The position numbers and the translations under genes are program-made. A stretch of DNA of 64,000 bases from JARRJS01 sp037388885 (GTDB lineage: Bacteria > Gemmatimonadota > Gemmatimonadetes > Longimicrobiales > RSA9): positions 1-64,000 of the forward strand of contig JARRJS010000001.1 of NCBI GenBank assembly GCA_037388885.1. The letters are read 5' to 3'. Every line of letters starts with the position of its first letter. Within the stretch, counting starts at the first letter, position 1. The notes under the pieces are model-generated. The model was not told the origin of the DNA. It ran no database searches and saw only the letters and a list, made by a program, of their open reading frames with translations. This document shows, in pieces, positions 39,922-49,204 of this stretch.

Positions 39922-41223
39922 TCAATCGGCGGCCGGCCCCTCCACCTCCACGGCCTTCCCCATCAACTCGATCTCCGATGCCGGCTGCCAGATCTGGATC
40001 ACCGGGAAGGTCTTCTTGAACCAGCCCAGCGCGGCCATGACGATCCCGAGGTAGCCGAGTGCAATGCCCACCTCCGGGAAGCCCAGCGGGATGCTCTCGG
40101 CGTGGGGGTAGAGGGACGGGTAGACCAGGATGAAACGCTCGATCCACAGACCCATGAGCACCACCGCAGCCATGAACCCGGCGATGTTGGGCGTCTTCTT
40201 CGCCTTCACCCCCAGGAGGCTGAAGAACGGCACGATAAAGAGGGCGAACAGCACGAACTGCGTCAGGCCCCGGTACGGCTTGCCGAGCCGGATCACCAGG
40301 AAGATCTGCTCGTGCGGCATCTTCCCGTACCATTGCACCATGTACTGCGCCCAGAACAGGTACGCCCAGAAGATGCAGAACGCGAACAGCAGCTTGCCCA
40401 TGTCGTGGAGCGTGGAGCCTTCCACGTACTGATCCAGATCGAGGCAGCGCCGACAGACCAGGGTCACCACGAACGTCGCCGCGATACCGCCCAGGAAACC
40501 GCCCATGAAGAAGTACGGCCCGAACAGCGTGCTCACCCAGTGAGGCTGCTGCAACGACATGATGAAGTCGAACGAAACGAAGCTGAACGCGAACGCGTAC
40601 AGCAACGCCATCACCGGCGAGAGCACGCTCAGCCGCTTGTGCGCCAGCGTTTCCTCCTCGAGCTGCCCGCGCCAGCCACGGGTCAGGCGGCCATACAGGC
40701 GGCCCAGTCGTGGCGGCAGATCGCTCTCCAGGTGCAGGTCCGGCCGCAGCGCCCAATACGCGAACCAGAGCGAGACCAACAGCAGAGCACCCAGGAAGAA
40801 CACGTTCCGGAGGACCAGGAACCACATGTTCAGATAGAACCCGGTGTTGCCCGTCGGGTGATGCTGCCACCAGGGGAACAGGTGGGCGGGCGCCCAGATG
40901 AGCAGCGGCGGGAACAGAATGATGTACGCGATAGGCAGGAACGCGACGAAAGACAACCCGAATCGCCGCACCGGCCGCGACCACAACCCGCGCGTGATGG
41001 TCACGACGGCGCCCAGCAGGACGGCCGCCTGAGCCACCACTGCGAAGAACAACCAGTTGAACGTGTAAGCGCGCCACGCCCGGTCCGCGTCCGTCAATAG
41101 CGCGGCGATCATCGTCGCCACGCCGACGGCGATGAACACACCCGACGCCAGGGCCAGCCGCCGCGGGAAGCGGTCCAGGCGCCGCACGGGGTAGCGAGGC
41201 AGCTCGCTGATGAGAGGCGACAT
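39922..41223 (-). CDS. actF: Alternative complex III membrane subunit ActF
   Basis: A 433-residue integral membrane protein with about ten hydrophobic segments, related to ActC/NrfD proteins. Seen: TFNWLFFAVVAQAAVLLGAVV, SFVSFDFIMSLQQPHWVSTLFGPYFF, AYLFWAQYMVQWYGKMPHEQ and FIVPFFSLLGVKAKKTPN. These match ActF, which helps anchor the quinol:electron-acceptor oxidoreductase in the cytoplasmic membrane. It is the last gene of the act operon, 2 bases after actE. No cytochrome oxidase genes follow, unlike in many act clusters; trmJ converges from the other side. Confidence 0.93.
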   Translation of the reverse strand: MSPLISELPRYPVRRLDRFPRRLALASGVFIAVGVATMIAALLTDADRAWRAYTFNWLFFAVVAQAAVLLGAVVTITRGLWSRPVRRFGLSFVAFLPIAYIILFPPLLIWAPAHLFPWWQHHPTGNTGFYLNMWFLVLRNVFFLGALLLVSLWFAYWALRPDLHLESDLPPRLGRLYGRLTRGWRGQLEEETLAHKRLSVLSPVMALLYAFAFSFVSFDFIMSLQQPHWVSTLFGPYFFMGGFLGGIAATFVVTLVCRRCLDLDQYVEGSTLHDMGKLLFAFCIFWAYLFWAQYMVQWYGKMPHEQIFLVIRLGKPYRGLTQFVLFALFIVPFFSLLGVKAKKTPNIAGFMAAVVLMGLWIERFILVYPSLYPHAESIPLGFPEVGIALGYLGIVMAALGWFKKTFPVIQIWQPASEIELMGKAVEVEGPAAD

Positions 41224-41225
41224 GG

Positions 41226-41870
41226 CTACTTCCCCGCCTGTTGCTGTTGTTTCTGTTGCTCCTGCTTCTGCAGATGGCGCACGTACTTGACCACCGCCCA
41301 GCGAAGGTGCGTGGGGACCCGGTCGTAGGACGGCATCAGGCCACGGCCCGCGGTCGCCACCGCGAAGATGTAACCGTCGGTCCGACCGACGGCGTCCTGC
41401 CCCGTCAGATCAGCCGCAAACGGCAACTTGCCCTGCCCGATGATGGGCCCGTCTCCCTTGCCATCGTAGCCGTGGCACACGAAGCAGTACGTGTCGAACA
41501 CCTGCTTGCCCATGGCGATGGTCGCGGAATCCATGGGAAGCGGGTTCCTGGCCGTGTCCCCGAACGCCTGCAACGAGTCCTCGACAGGCGCGATGGGCCG
41601 CATGTACGGATCGCCCGTGCCCGTGATGTACGGCACCGAGTGGGGCGGCACGGGCCGTACGTGCTCGTAAGGATTGAACGCCGGCGACCACCTCATGAAG
41701 TCCAGGAACGACACCTGCGACATCGCCTTCTCGAGAGCCGTGCACCCACCCAGCAACGGCACCATCACGGCCAGCACTACCAGACGAGCCAGCCAAGCTC
41801 CCCACCACCCACGCCCGGCCACGCGCCCGAACCTGCCCGCGCCCACGCCCCCGCCTGCCTTTCTAGCCAT
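41226..41870 (-). CDS. actE: Alternative complex III mono-haem cytochrome c subunit ActE
   Basis: A 214-residue membrane-anchored c-type cytochrome. A signal with lipobox LLGGC gives the lipid anchor, and the haem-binding CFVCHGYDGKGDGP lies near residue 133 with a distal Met in GLMPSYD. The C-terminus is Gln/Lys rich. It passes electrons from the complex to a periplasmic acceptor or oxidase. The ATG at 41870 has GGGGAGGAG upstream and overlaps the actD stop by 8 bases. Confidence 0.94.
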   Translation of the reverse strand: MARKAGGGVGAGRFGRVAGRGWWGAWLARLVVLAVMVPLLGGCTALEKAMSQVSFLDFMRWSPAFNPYEHVRPVPPHSVPYITGTGDPYMRPIAPVEDSLQAFGDTARNPLPMDSATIAMGKQVFDTYCFVCHGYDGKGDGPIIGQGKLPFAADLTGQDAVGRTDGYIFAVATAGRGLMPSYDRVPTHLRWAVVKYVRHLQKQEQQKQQQQAGK

Positions 41871-42387
41871 GGCTCTCCTCCCCGGGCGCTTCCTGGACTT
41901 CCTCGGCACCGTTCTTCTCGAGGATCCGACGGGCCTCCGCTTCCCGCCCCGTCGGCGGCATGGCCAACACGCCGAAACGATTCGCCGAGAACGACGGATC
42001 GTAGATCACATCGGGTATGTCCCTGCCCAAACGGGCGTTGATGATGATGCCGAGCAGCGTCGACAGTGCCCCGAAAAGGATGGTCAGCTCGAACGCGATC
42101 ACCACGAAGGGCGGCATGGAAACGATGGGCTTGCCGCCGGCGATGAGTGGCCAGTTGAGCGATGTCCAGGTCGTCAGGGCGAACCCGGTCGCGGTGCCCG
42201 TGAGCCCGCCCACCAGCGTGAACAACCGGACCGGGCTCTCGTGCACGTGCAGCGCGTGCTCCAGGTCATGTTGCGGAAACGGCGTGAACACCTCGATGTC
42301 CTTGAGCCCCGCTTTCCGCAACCCCTCGATGGCCTGCACGGCCGCGTCCACCTCGGCGAACACGCCGAGCACCTGTGGGCCCATCAT
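41863..42387 (-). CDS. actD: Alternative complex III subunit ActD (DUF3341)
   Basis: A 174-residue protein with two membrane helices (LFTLVGGLTGTATGFALTT and FVVIAFELTILFGALSTLLGI) and soluble ends. VLGVFAEVDAAVQAIEGLRKAGLKDIEVFTPFP is the DUF3341 start that defines ActD. The start overlaps the actC stop by 4 bases. Confidence 0.94.
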   Translation of the reverse strand: MMGPQVLGVFAEVDAAVQAIEGLRKAGLKDIEVFTPFPQHDLEHALHVHESPVRLFTLVGGLTGTATGFALTTWTSLNWPLIAGGKPIVSMPPFVVIAFELTILFGALSTLLGIIINARLGRDIPDVIYDPSFSANRFGVLAMPPTGREAEARRILEKNGAEEVQEAPGEESHG

Positions 42388-43811
42388 CGGTCCGCCTCCG
42401 TCTCAGGGCCTTCCGCCGGAAGCGTTCGATCTGCCCTGCCCGTCCCGGCCACCGGTCTCTTGCGGGACCGCAAGGGCGCGGGCAGCACTTCCTTCAGTTC
42501 CGCCACCGCCACCGGCGGAAGCACCCGCAGGAAGATCAGGAAGAACATCAGGAACCAGCCGAAGCTGCCGGCGAGGATGCCCATCTCCACCCAGGACGGC
42601 TTGTAGGTGCCCCACTGCCACGGCTCGAATTCCTTCGACAGGCTCGTCACGATGATCACGAACCGTTCGAACCACATACCGATGTTCACGAAGATCGACA
42701 TGACGAACAGCGTCGCCACACTTCGCCGCACCTTCTTGAACCACAGCGCCTGCGGCACCAGCACGTTGCATGTCAGCATGATCGCCGTCGCCCACCAGTA
42801 CTGCGTGTGGATGGCGCCCATCACGTAGTTGCCTTCCATCTCCGGCGGAGCGCCCGAGTACCACGCCATGAACACCTCGGACGCATACGAGTAGCTCACG
42901 ATGAGCGACGTCAGCAGCATGAGCTTCGCCATGGCATCGAAGTGCCGCGGCGTCAGGTACGCCTCCAGGTGGAACACCCGGCGCACGGGCACCATGAGCG
43001 TGATCACCATGGCCACGCCGCTGAAGATCGCGCCGGCCACGAAGTAGGGCGCGAAGATCGTGGAGTGCCAACCGGGCACCAGTGCCATGGCGAAGTCCCA
43101 GGACACGACGGAGTGCACCGACAACACCAGCGGGGTGGCCAGGGCTGCCAGGTAGAGGTACCCGCGGGTGAAGTGCTTCCACTGGTTCCCCGTGCCGCGC
43201 CAGCCCACGGCGAGGAGCGTATACAGCCGCTTGCGCCAGCGGACCGTCGTCGCGTCGCGCGCCGCCGCGATGTCCGGGATCAGGCCCGTGTAAAAGAACA
43301 GCGCGCTCACCGTCAGGTACGTGCTGATGGCGAACACGTCCCAGACCAGCGGCGAGCGGAAATCCGGCCAGATCCACCGCTGGTTCGGGTAGGGGATCAG
43401 CCAGTAGAACAGCCAGGGCCGGCCCAGGTGAATGATCGGGAACAGGCCCGCAGTGGCCACTGCGAACACGGTCATGGCCTCCGCCGCCCGGTAGATCGAC
43501 TGCCGCCAGCGGGCCCGGAACAGGTACAGGATCGCCGAGATGAGCGTGCCGGAATGCGCGATGCCGACCCAGAAGACGAACGTCGTGATGTAGACGCCCC
43601 ACCCGATGGGGTTGCGCAGCGCCGACATCCCGATGCCCTCGTAGACCTGCAGGGCGAAGCAGAAGAACAGCAGGCCGACCAGCAGGAGCACGAAGGCCAG
43701 GAATGCCAGGTAGCTGCGCCCCGGCTTGCTCAGCATCTTCAGGATGTCGCGATTGACGTCCGAATACTGGGCGATGTCCGGGTGCGTTTCCGACCGCAGG
43801 ACCGTGGCCAT
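42384..43811 (-). CDS. actC: Alternative complex III quinol-binding membrane subunit ActC (NrfD-like)
   Basis: A 475-residue integral membrane protein with ten hydrophobic segments of the NrfD/PsrC family. In alternative complex III this subunit holds a quinol-oxidation site near the ActB iron-sulphur clusters. Seen: GWGVYITTFVFWVGIAHSGT, FPIIHLGRPW, VLSVHSVVSWDFAMALVPGWHSTIFAPYF and YSEVFMAWYSG-like segments. The C-terminal 30 residues are charged and not conserved. It lies 1 base after actB. Confidence 0.95.
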   Translation of the reverse strand: MATVLRSETHPDIAQYSDVNRDILKMLSKPGRSYLAFLAFVLLLVGLLFFCFALQVYEGIGMSALRNPIGWGVYITTFVFWVGIAHSGTLISAILYLFRARWRQSIYRAAEAMTVFAVATAGLFPIIHLGRPWLFYWLIPYPNQRWIWPDFRSPLVWDVFAISTYLTVSALFFYTGLIPDIAAARDATTVRWRKRLYTLLAVGWRGTGNQWKHFTRGYLYLAALATPLVLSVHSVVSWDFAMALVPGWHSTIFAPYFVAGAIFSGVAMVITLMVPVRRVFHLEAYLTPRHFDAMAKLMLLTSLIVSYSYASEVFMAWYSGAPPEMEGNYVMGAIHTQYWWATAIMLTCNVLVPQALWFKKVRRSVATLFVMSIFVNIGMWFERFVIIVTSLSKEFEPWQWGTYKPSWVEMGILAGSFGWFLMFFLIFLRVLPPVAVAELKEVLPAPLRSRKRPVAGTGRADRTLPAEGPETEADR

Positions 43812-43812
43812 G

Positions 43813-46800
43813 CTAGACCTCCGCCTCGTCCGCCACGACGCGTTTCAGGTACGTGATCGCGGACTGGGTGTTGAGTTCGTCGAGAACGCGATACCCGCGG
43901 CCTGAAGCCGCGACCTGGGCGACCCTGGAGTTCGGGTCCTTGATGTTGCCGAACGCGATCGCCTGCCCGGGACAGGTCTGGGCGCAGGCCGGCACGATCT
44001 CGCCGTCCCGCACCGGCCGACTCGCCAGCCGCGCCTTGTGCTCCCGGTCCCGGATCCGCTGCACGCAGAACGTGCACTTCTCCATGATGCCCTTCTCACG
44101 GACCGTGACGTCCGGATTCAGCTGCCAGTTCAACGGTTCCGGCCAGTCGTAGGTGAACCAGTTGAAATATCGCACCTTGTACGGGCAGTTGTTGGCGCAG
44201 TATCGGGTGCCGACACAACGGTTGTAGACCTGGGCATTGAGCCCGTCCGGTGTATGGTACGCCGCGTACACCGGGCAGACCGGCTCGCACGGCGCGTTGC
44301 CGCACTGCTGGCACAGCATGGGCAGGAACGTCGTGCCCTTGTAGGGGCCTTCCCCGCCGGTCTGACCGCCCGTCTCGCCCACCTGGAAGTAACGCTCGAT
44401 GCGCATCCACTGGATGTTGCGTCGGTCCTTGATCAACTTCGGCCCGACCACGGCGATGTTGTTCTCCGCCTGGCACGCCGTCACACACGCGCTGCAGCCG
44501 ATGCAACGCTCCATATCGATGGCCATGGCCCAGCGCGGCTGCAGCTCCGTATACTCGCCGTAATGCGTGCCCGGGGGCGGGTACGCCTGCGGACCGGCAT
44601 CCACGTCCGTGGGCTGGAAGCCGCCGTCCGTCTGCAGCGTGCGCACCTTCTGCTTCAGCGGATGCGTCTCTTCCGCTTCCCCGCCGGGAGCGGGCACCTG
44701 CTGGGGTCCCGTGCCCTCGGCGCGCTTCACGGCCTGGGTCGCCGTACCGGCGATAGCCGCCACCAGGTCCCGTACGGGCTCGGCTTGGCGCGCTTCCTCC
44801 AGCTGCAGCGTCTCCACCACCTGTTCGCGGTCCGTCGTCGTATAGCGGTCCGTCAGGATCGCCAGCCGCTCCCAGCGGCCCTGCGACCGAAGCGTCGCTT
44901 TCGTCTGCTGCCACACCGGCCCGCCGGAATGTGGATCCACTTTCGGCTCGAGCAGCCGGGCCGCGTTGACTCCGCGGTTCTTGGCGTAGCGGCCCATGTT
45001 CTCATGACCCTGGCCGAGCTGGATCGCGATGACATCGCGCCGCATGCCCGGGTGCCTCCAGACCGGCAGCTCCACCGTGCCGCTCTGCGTTTCGACCTGC
45101 ACGACCGTGCCGTTGTACAGGCCCATCTCGTCCGCAACCGACGGATGCACCTCGACCCACGACTGCCAGGTGATCTTGCTCACCGGGTCCGGCAGCTCCT
45201 GGAGCCACATGCGGTTGCCCATCCGGCCGTCGTAGAACCGATACGACGGGTACGCGATCAGGTAGAATTCCGCATCGGCCGGGCCGCCGAACGTCGCCGC
45301 CGACGCCAGATTGAGGTTGCCCAGCACTGTGGCCCGCAACGCGGGCGGACGTTGCGACGGCGCTTCCTCCACCACCACGCCTGCCTCCAGCGACTGGATC
45401 CACCAGTCCTCGAAATGAGTGCCCTGGTGGTCCACCCGGGGCTGGATCCCGGTCCGCCAGCGTGCCCGCAGGTAGTCGTAAAAGCTGTTGGCCTGCGTGT
45501 GCAGGGACTTGCCCGCCCGCTTCGCCATGGACAGCAAGACATCACCCGTCTGCTTGGTGTCGAACACGGGCGTCATCACGGGTTGGACCAGCGAGTGCAC
45601 GCCAGAGCGCGGCTCGTGATCACCCCATCGCTCGAGGAAGTGATTTTCCGGCAGCAGCACGTCCGCCAGCGCGGCCGTCTCGTCCAGGAAGGTAGCGAAC
45701 GATGCGACGAAATCCACCGAGCCCAGCACCTGCGCCACGTCGTCTCCGCCGGGCACGCTGTACAGCGGGTTCGCCCCGTAGAACAGCACCGAGGAGATCT
45801 CGGAATTCCTGATCTGCTGGAGCAGATTCCGCCAATCTTCGTAGCTGCTGGCGGGCACACCCTGCTCACGCCGCTCGAAATGCACCGTCCTACCGACGTT
45901 GCCCGCCACGTGGTTCAGCAGCGCCACGGCAACGGCCACTTCCGTGGCCGCACCATGGGACGACGACACGCCGGGACCCACGGCCAGCGAGCGCCCGCCG
46001 CGGTCGAAAAGCTCGGCGACATCACGGATTCGTTGCGCATCGATGCCGGCCGCCTCGGCGGCGGCGTCCACGTCCACGTCCTCCAGCAGGCGGGCTACGG
46101 CGCCGCTCCGGCCCGTGGCATCCACGACGGCTCTGGCCATCGCCAGCGCCACGAGGTGCTCCGTGCCCGGCACCACGGGTAGCCAGTCGTCTGCGTTGAG
46201 ATCCGTGAGCGACTGGTGCGGCGTGACGGCGATGAAGCGGCCGCGGCGGCCGGCGTTGAACGCGTGCGCCTGTACGTAGCCGTGGGCGTAGTCGACGGGC
46301 GAAAGCCATGTCTCCATGAAATCGGCGCCGAAGGAAACCACCACCTCCGCCGGTTCGAAGTCGTGCACGGGTATGTCATTTACGCCGTACAGCATGCGGC
46401 TGGCAGCGCGCAGCGGCTCGAACGCGAACGCCTCGAAGCGCAGCCGCTCCACACCCATGGCCTGACACCAGTCGTCCAGCAGCCGATCCATGGTCCCGGT
46501 GACGCCGCCCGTCACGAATACGGCCGGACCCTTGGCCAACGCGCTCACCACGCGCTGCTCCGCATCGTCCCAGGTGAGCTTCGCCCAGTGGTCGCCGTCG
46601 CGGGCCAGCGCCTGCGGAATCCGGTCCGGGTCGTACAGACCGTTCATGGACGCCTGGCCGCGAGCGCACAGCTTGCCATGCGAGATCGGCGACAACGGGT
46701 TGCCCTCGGCCTTCAGCGCCCGGCCCTCTCGGGTGCGGACCTCCATGCCGCAGCCGGCCGGGCACTCGCGACACGTGGTACGGTACCACGTAGCGTTGCC

Positions 46801-46938
46801 CGGTACGATCTCCTCCGGTTGCACCACGTACGGGATCAGCCTCGAGACTGGCTCCGTGTTGCAGCCGATCAGGCTGGCCCCGGCGCCGGCCACGCCCAGG
46901 ACCTTCAGGAAATCCCTTCGCTCCATGCCATCGGCCAT
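43813..46938 (-). CDS. actB: Alternative complex III iron-sulphur / molybdopterin-like subunit ActB
   Basis: A 1041-residue fusion of a molybdopterin-oxidoreductase-like domain (about 40-720) and a ferredoxin domain (about 790-1040). It starts with a twin-arginine motif (MERRDFLKVLGVAGAG), so it is exported folded. TTCRECPAGCGMEV and LCARGQ keep the Cys pattern that holds a [4Fe-4S] cluster in true molybdoenzymes. The C-terminal part has CIGCSACVTACQAEN, CQQCGNAPCEPVCPVYAAYH, CVGTRYCANNCPYKVRYFNW and CTFCVQRI, for three [4Fe-4S] and one [3Fe-4S] clusters. It transfers electrons from quinol to haems of ActA/ActE. Confidence 0.96.
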   Translation of the reverse strand: MADGMERRDFLKVLGVAGAGASLIGCNTEPVSRLIPYVVQPEEIVPGNATWYRTTCRECPAGCGMEVRTREGRALKAEGNPLSPISHGKLCARGQASMNGLYDPDRIPQALARDGDHWAKLTWDDAEQRVVSALAKGPAVFVTGGVTGTMDRLLDDWCQAMGVERLRFEAFAFEPLRAASRMLYGVNDIPVHDFEPAEVVVSFGADFMETWLSPVDYAHGYVQAHAFNAGRRGRFIAVTPHQSLTDLNADDWLPVVPGTEHLVALAMARAVVDATGRSGAVARLLEDVDVDAAAEAAGIDAQRIRDVAELFDRGGRSLAVGPGVSSSHGAATEVAVAVALLNHVAGNVGRTVHFERREQGVPASSYEDWRNLLQQIRNSEISSVLFYGANPLYSVPGGDDVAQVLGSVDFVASFATFLDETAALADVLLPENHFLERWGDHEPRSGVHSLVQPVMTPVFDTKQTGDVLLSMAKRAGKSLHTQANSFYDYLRARWRTGIQPRVDHQGTHFEDWWIQSLEAGVVVEEAPSQRPPALRATVLGNLNLASAATFGGPADAEFYLIAYPSYRFYDGRMGNRMWLQELPDPVSKITWQSWVEVHPSVADEMGLYNGTVVQVETQSGTVELPVWRHPGMRRDVIAIQLGQGHENMGRYAKNRGVNAARLLEPKVDPHSGGPVWQQTKATLRSQGRWERLAILTDRYTTTDREQVVETLQLEEARQAEPVRDLVAAIAGTATQAVKRAEGTGPQQVPAPGGEAEETHPLKQKVRTLQTDGGFQPTDVDAGPQAYPPPGTHYGEYTELQPRWAMAIDMERCIGCSACVTACQAENNIAVVGPKLIKDRRNIQWMRIERYFQVGETGGQTGGEGPYKGTTFLPMLCQQCGNAPCEPVCPVYAAYHTPDGLNAQVYNRCVGTRYCANNCPYKVRYFNWFTYDWPEPLNWQLNPDVTVREKGIMEKCTFCVQRIRDREHKARLASRPVRDGEIVPACAQTCPGQAIAFGNIKDPNSRVAQVAASGRGYRVLDELNTQSAITYLKRVVADEAEV

Positions 46939-46976
46939 CGTCTACGGCTCCCCGGCAACGTCGGCGCGCAGCCGGA

Positions 46977-47483
46977 CTAATGGTGACATACGAAACAATC
47001 GGTGCGGACGTCCTTCTTGCGGTGGCAGCTGATGCACCAGCCCATTCGCAGGGACGCGAACTGCGTCACCTGCTTCTCATCCTGGACCGGCCCGTGGCAT
47101 TCCTGACACTGGAGACCGGCGTGGATGTGCATCATGTGCGGGAAATGCACGTAATCCGGGAGTCTGTGTATCCTCACCCAGGGGATTGGCTGGCCGGCTC
47201 GCCAGTAGGCCAACACCTTCTGCACTTCAGGCTTGTCCGCCGCGATCAGCGGCACGCCCCCCGGGAAATGGCAGCCCGCACACACGGACACTGCCGGGAT
47301 GCCGGCATCGATGGACTTGTCGGCTGATGAGTGACAGTACAGGCACGGGATATGGTTGTCCCCAGCATGGATGTTGTGGGGAAACGCGATGGGCTGCTGG
47401 GCTTGCTCACCTCCGCCACAGGCTACGAGGATGCTTGCCAGCGTTGCGACCACGACCGCGCGGACCGCCCGCTTGAATCTCAC
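46977..47483 (-). CDS. actA: Alternative complex III penta-haem cytochrome c subunit ActA
   Basis: A 168-residue c-type cytochrome with five haem-binding CxxCH motifs: CLYCH, CAGCH, CQECH, CISCH and CFVCH (the last at the C-terminal end). The signal sequence ends in a lipobox-like LVAC. It is the first gene of the act operon and starts with GTG at 47483. It forms the periplasmic electron wire of the complex with ActB. The 38-base gap to actB is the largest within the operon. Confidence 0.95.
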   Translation of the reverse strand: MRFKRAVRAVVVATLASILVACGGGEQAQQPIAFPHNIHAGDNHIPCLYCHSSADKSIDAGIPAVSVCAGCHFPGGVPLIAADKPEVQKVLAYWRAGQPIPWVRIHRLPDYVHFPHMMHIHAGLQCQECHGPVQDEKQVTQFASLRMGWCISCHRKKDVRTDCFVCHH

Positions 47484-47691
47484 AATTTCTGTCCCGGATG
47501 AGGGAGTTCGAATCCCGGTGCCGACCGGGCCATCGGATACAAAGGACCCGGCCGGTGCGCCTGGTCACGCGGTCGCCGTGGGGACCGCCGCGGACCGGCA
47601 AAGCGCGGTAAGATTGACGAACCGGGCGAGGGCGCGCAAGTCCGGACCTGGTGCACCAACGCTCTCGCCCCGCGAATCTCAGAGGCGCGAC
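47484..47691 (-). promoter_or_regulatory. Upstream region of act operon with near-palindrome
   Basis: This spacer must hold the act promoter. A 15-base near-palindrome (GGGAGTTCGAATCCC, 47502-47516) lies 19-33 bases before the actA start, a position suited to an operator. TTGCGC with TCAATC at 16 bases (minus strand) is a weak promoter candidate. Confidence 0.35.
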
Positions 47692-48285
47692 TCAATACAT
47701 GTCCAATTCCTCGGGCCCCATGAGTGCCGCACGCAGCACGTCGGACCAGAATGCGTCGAAGTCTTCTAGCACATCGGGTGTAGGCGCCGCCCGGACACGG
47801 GCGGCGCCCTCGGCATCACCCAGGTCGTCCAGCATCACAGCAATCAGCTCCCGCAACTCGGCGTCCCGGGTAGTATCCGCCATCATGGCGAGTTGCTTGC
47901 GCGCCAAGCGCTCCTGCCCGGCGAGCTTCGCGGCTTCCACGTACTCGCCGATCTCGCGTCGTGCATCACCCAGCAACCGCTTGCCTATGGACAGCCAGGC
48001 CAGCGTACAGCGGGCACGCACCGCACTGGGCGAGATGCGGAGCAGTTTCCTGCAGACCGCGCCGGATGCATTGTACCGGCGAGCTTGCAGGTATGCGTCG
48101 ATCGCCCGGCCGTAGTATGCAAAGGCACGCGGCCGGTCGTCTGCCTCGAAGCACAGGTCTCCGGCCCGGTTGTAGAACTGGGCATCGAATCCTGGCAGCG
48201 CGATCTGCGCCTGCTGCTCGAGGGACTTCAGCTTCTGCTCTAGGCCGCGATCCTGTTGTCTGGTGCCGCGCAGATTCCGAAACAT
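47692..48285 (-). CDS. TPR-like helical protein
   Basis: A 197-residue cytoplasmic protein. FYNRAGDLCFEADDRPRAFAYYGRAIDAYLQ and VRARCTLAWLSIGKRLLGDARREIGEYVEAA have the paired-helix spacing of tetratricopeptide repeats. There is no signal peptide and no catalytic motif; the acidic C-terminus (DVLEDFDAFWSDVLRAALMGPEELDMY in part) is unusual. ATG at 48285 has GGAA upstream; the frame is open upstream but not conserved. It is divergent from the lipoprotein/kinase pair. The partner is unknown. Confidence 0.7.
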   Translation of the reverse strand: MFRNLRGTRQQDRGLEQKLKSLEQQAQIALPGFDAQFYNRAGDLCFEADDRPRAFAYYGRAIDAYLQARRYNASGAVCRKLLRISPSAVRARCTLAWLSIGKRLLGDARREIGEYVEAAKLAGQERLARKQLAMMADTTRDAELRELIAVMLDDLGDAEGAARVRAAPTPDVLEDFDAFWSDVLRAALMGPEELDMY

Positions 48286-48478
48286 CGCGTTTCCGGGGTC
48301 TCGACAGGGTCGAGAGGGCTGCCCACTCGCACGAGCGGGAGCAGGATGAGTAACGAAACCGGACCCGCGCCGCCACCACGCCGAACGATCCAGGCCCGTC
48401 AAGGGTACTCGCAGGAGCGTGGCGCTCGTCCAGTGCCCGGTTCGATTCAGCAAGAAAGACGAATACGCACCCGGAGCC

Positions 48479-49159
48479 ATGCTCATGCGGTCCATATCCT
48501 TCATTCCAGCACTGCTGCTCGTCTCCGCCCTCGCGGGATGCGCCAGCCTGCACCGCGCCTCGCCGCCGGATGTCCAGGCCCGCTTCGACGACGCAGTCAT
48601 CCGCTACGGTTACGGGGACCTGGCCGGCGCCACACGCGAGCTCGCCTGGGTCGACCGACAATGCACGGGCCGTGCCCTCGGCCAGCAGGCCGCCCTCGCC
48701 CTGGCCGCCCTCCACCTCGACGGCCGCAACCCAGGCCGGCACGTCGATACCGCCGCGCAGCTCGCACGCTCCTTCTTGCACTCCGCCGACGCCGATGACT
48801 GGCGACGACCCATCGCCACCACGCTCTACCTTACGGCGCTTGATCTTGGCGCCAGCATGCCGGACAGCACCACGTTGGCTGCCGATAATTCCACTACAGG
48901 GCGCGCTCCGGCGGCACCGCAACATACCGATGTCCCGGGATGCGGCCCCGTGCAACCATTGCCGAATGACGCCGCCGTCCCCACCTTGCCGGTGTTGCCC
49001 GGCGAGCCTCTTATCGCCCGGCTCCGCGCCGTACGCGCCGACCGTGCACAACTCGCTGCGACGGTTGACTCGTTATGTACAGCACTGGACAATGTCCGGC
49101 TGGAACTGGTCGCCAAAGACAAAGAGTTGCAGCGCATTCGGAAAACGCTCAAGCCTTGA
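48479..49159 (+). CDS. Lipoprotein with C-terminal coiled coil (QseG-like context)
   Basis: A 226-residue lipoprotein with signal MLMRSISFIPALLLVSALAGC (Cys21). The mature part has helical repeat-like sequence (VIRYGYGDLAGATRELAWVDRQC) and ends in a coiled coil (RADRAQLAATVDSLCTALDNVRLELVAKD and onward). ATG at 48479 has GGAG upstream. It lies 45 bases ahead of the histidine kinase. Outer-membrane lipoproteins such as QseG pair with GlrK-type kinases; length, lipid anchor and coiled coil fit, but sequence similarity is not visible to me, so this is an inference from context. Confidence 0.7.
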   Translation: MLMRSISFIPALLLVSALAGCASLHRASPPDVQARFDDAVIRYGYGDLAGATRELAWVDRQCTGRALGQQAALALAALHLDGRNPGRHVDTAAQLARSFLHSADADDWRRPIATTLYLTALDLGASMPDSTTLAADNSTTGRAPAAPQHTDVPGCGPVQPLPNDAAVPTLPVLPGEPLIARLRAVRADRAQLAATVDSLCTALDNVRLELVAKDKELQRIRKTLKP

Positions 49160-49204
49160 TCCTTGTATCGGCGATAGGCGCCAATCCCTGTTAATCGGAC
49201 CAAG

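Noticed and set aside
47495..47525. tRNA T-arm look-alike (GTTCGAATCCC)
   Set aside because: The T stem has mismatches, and no acceptor stem, anticodon arm or CCA end could be drawn around it on either strand.
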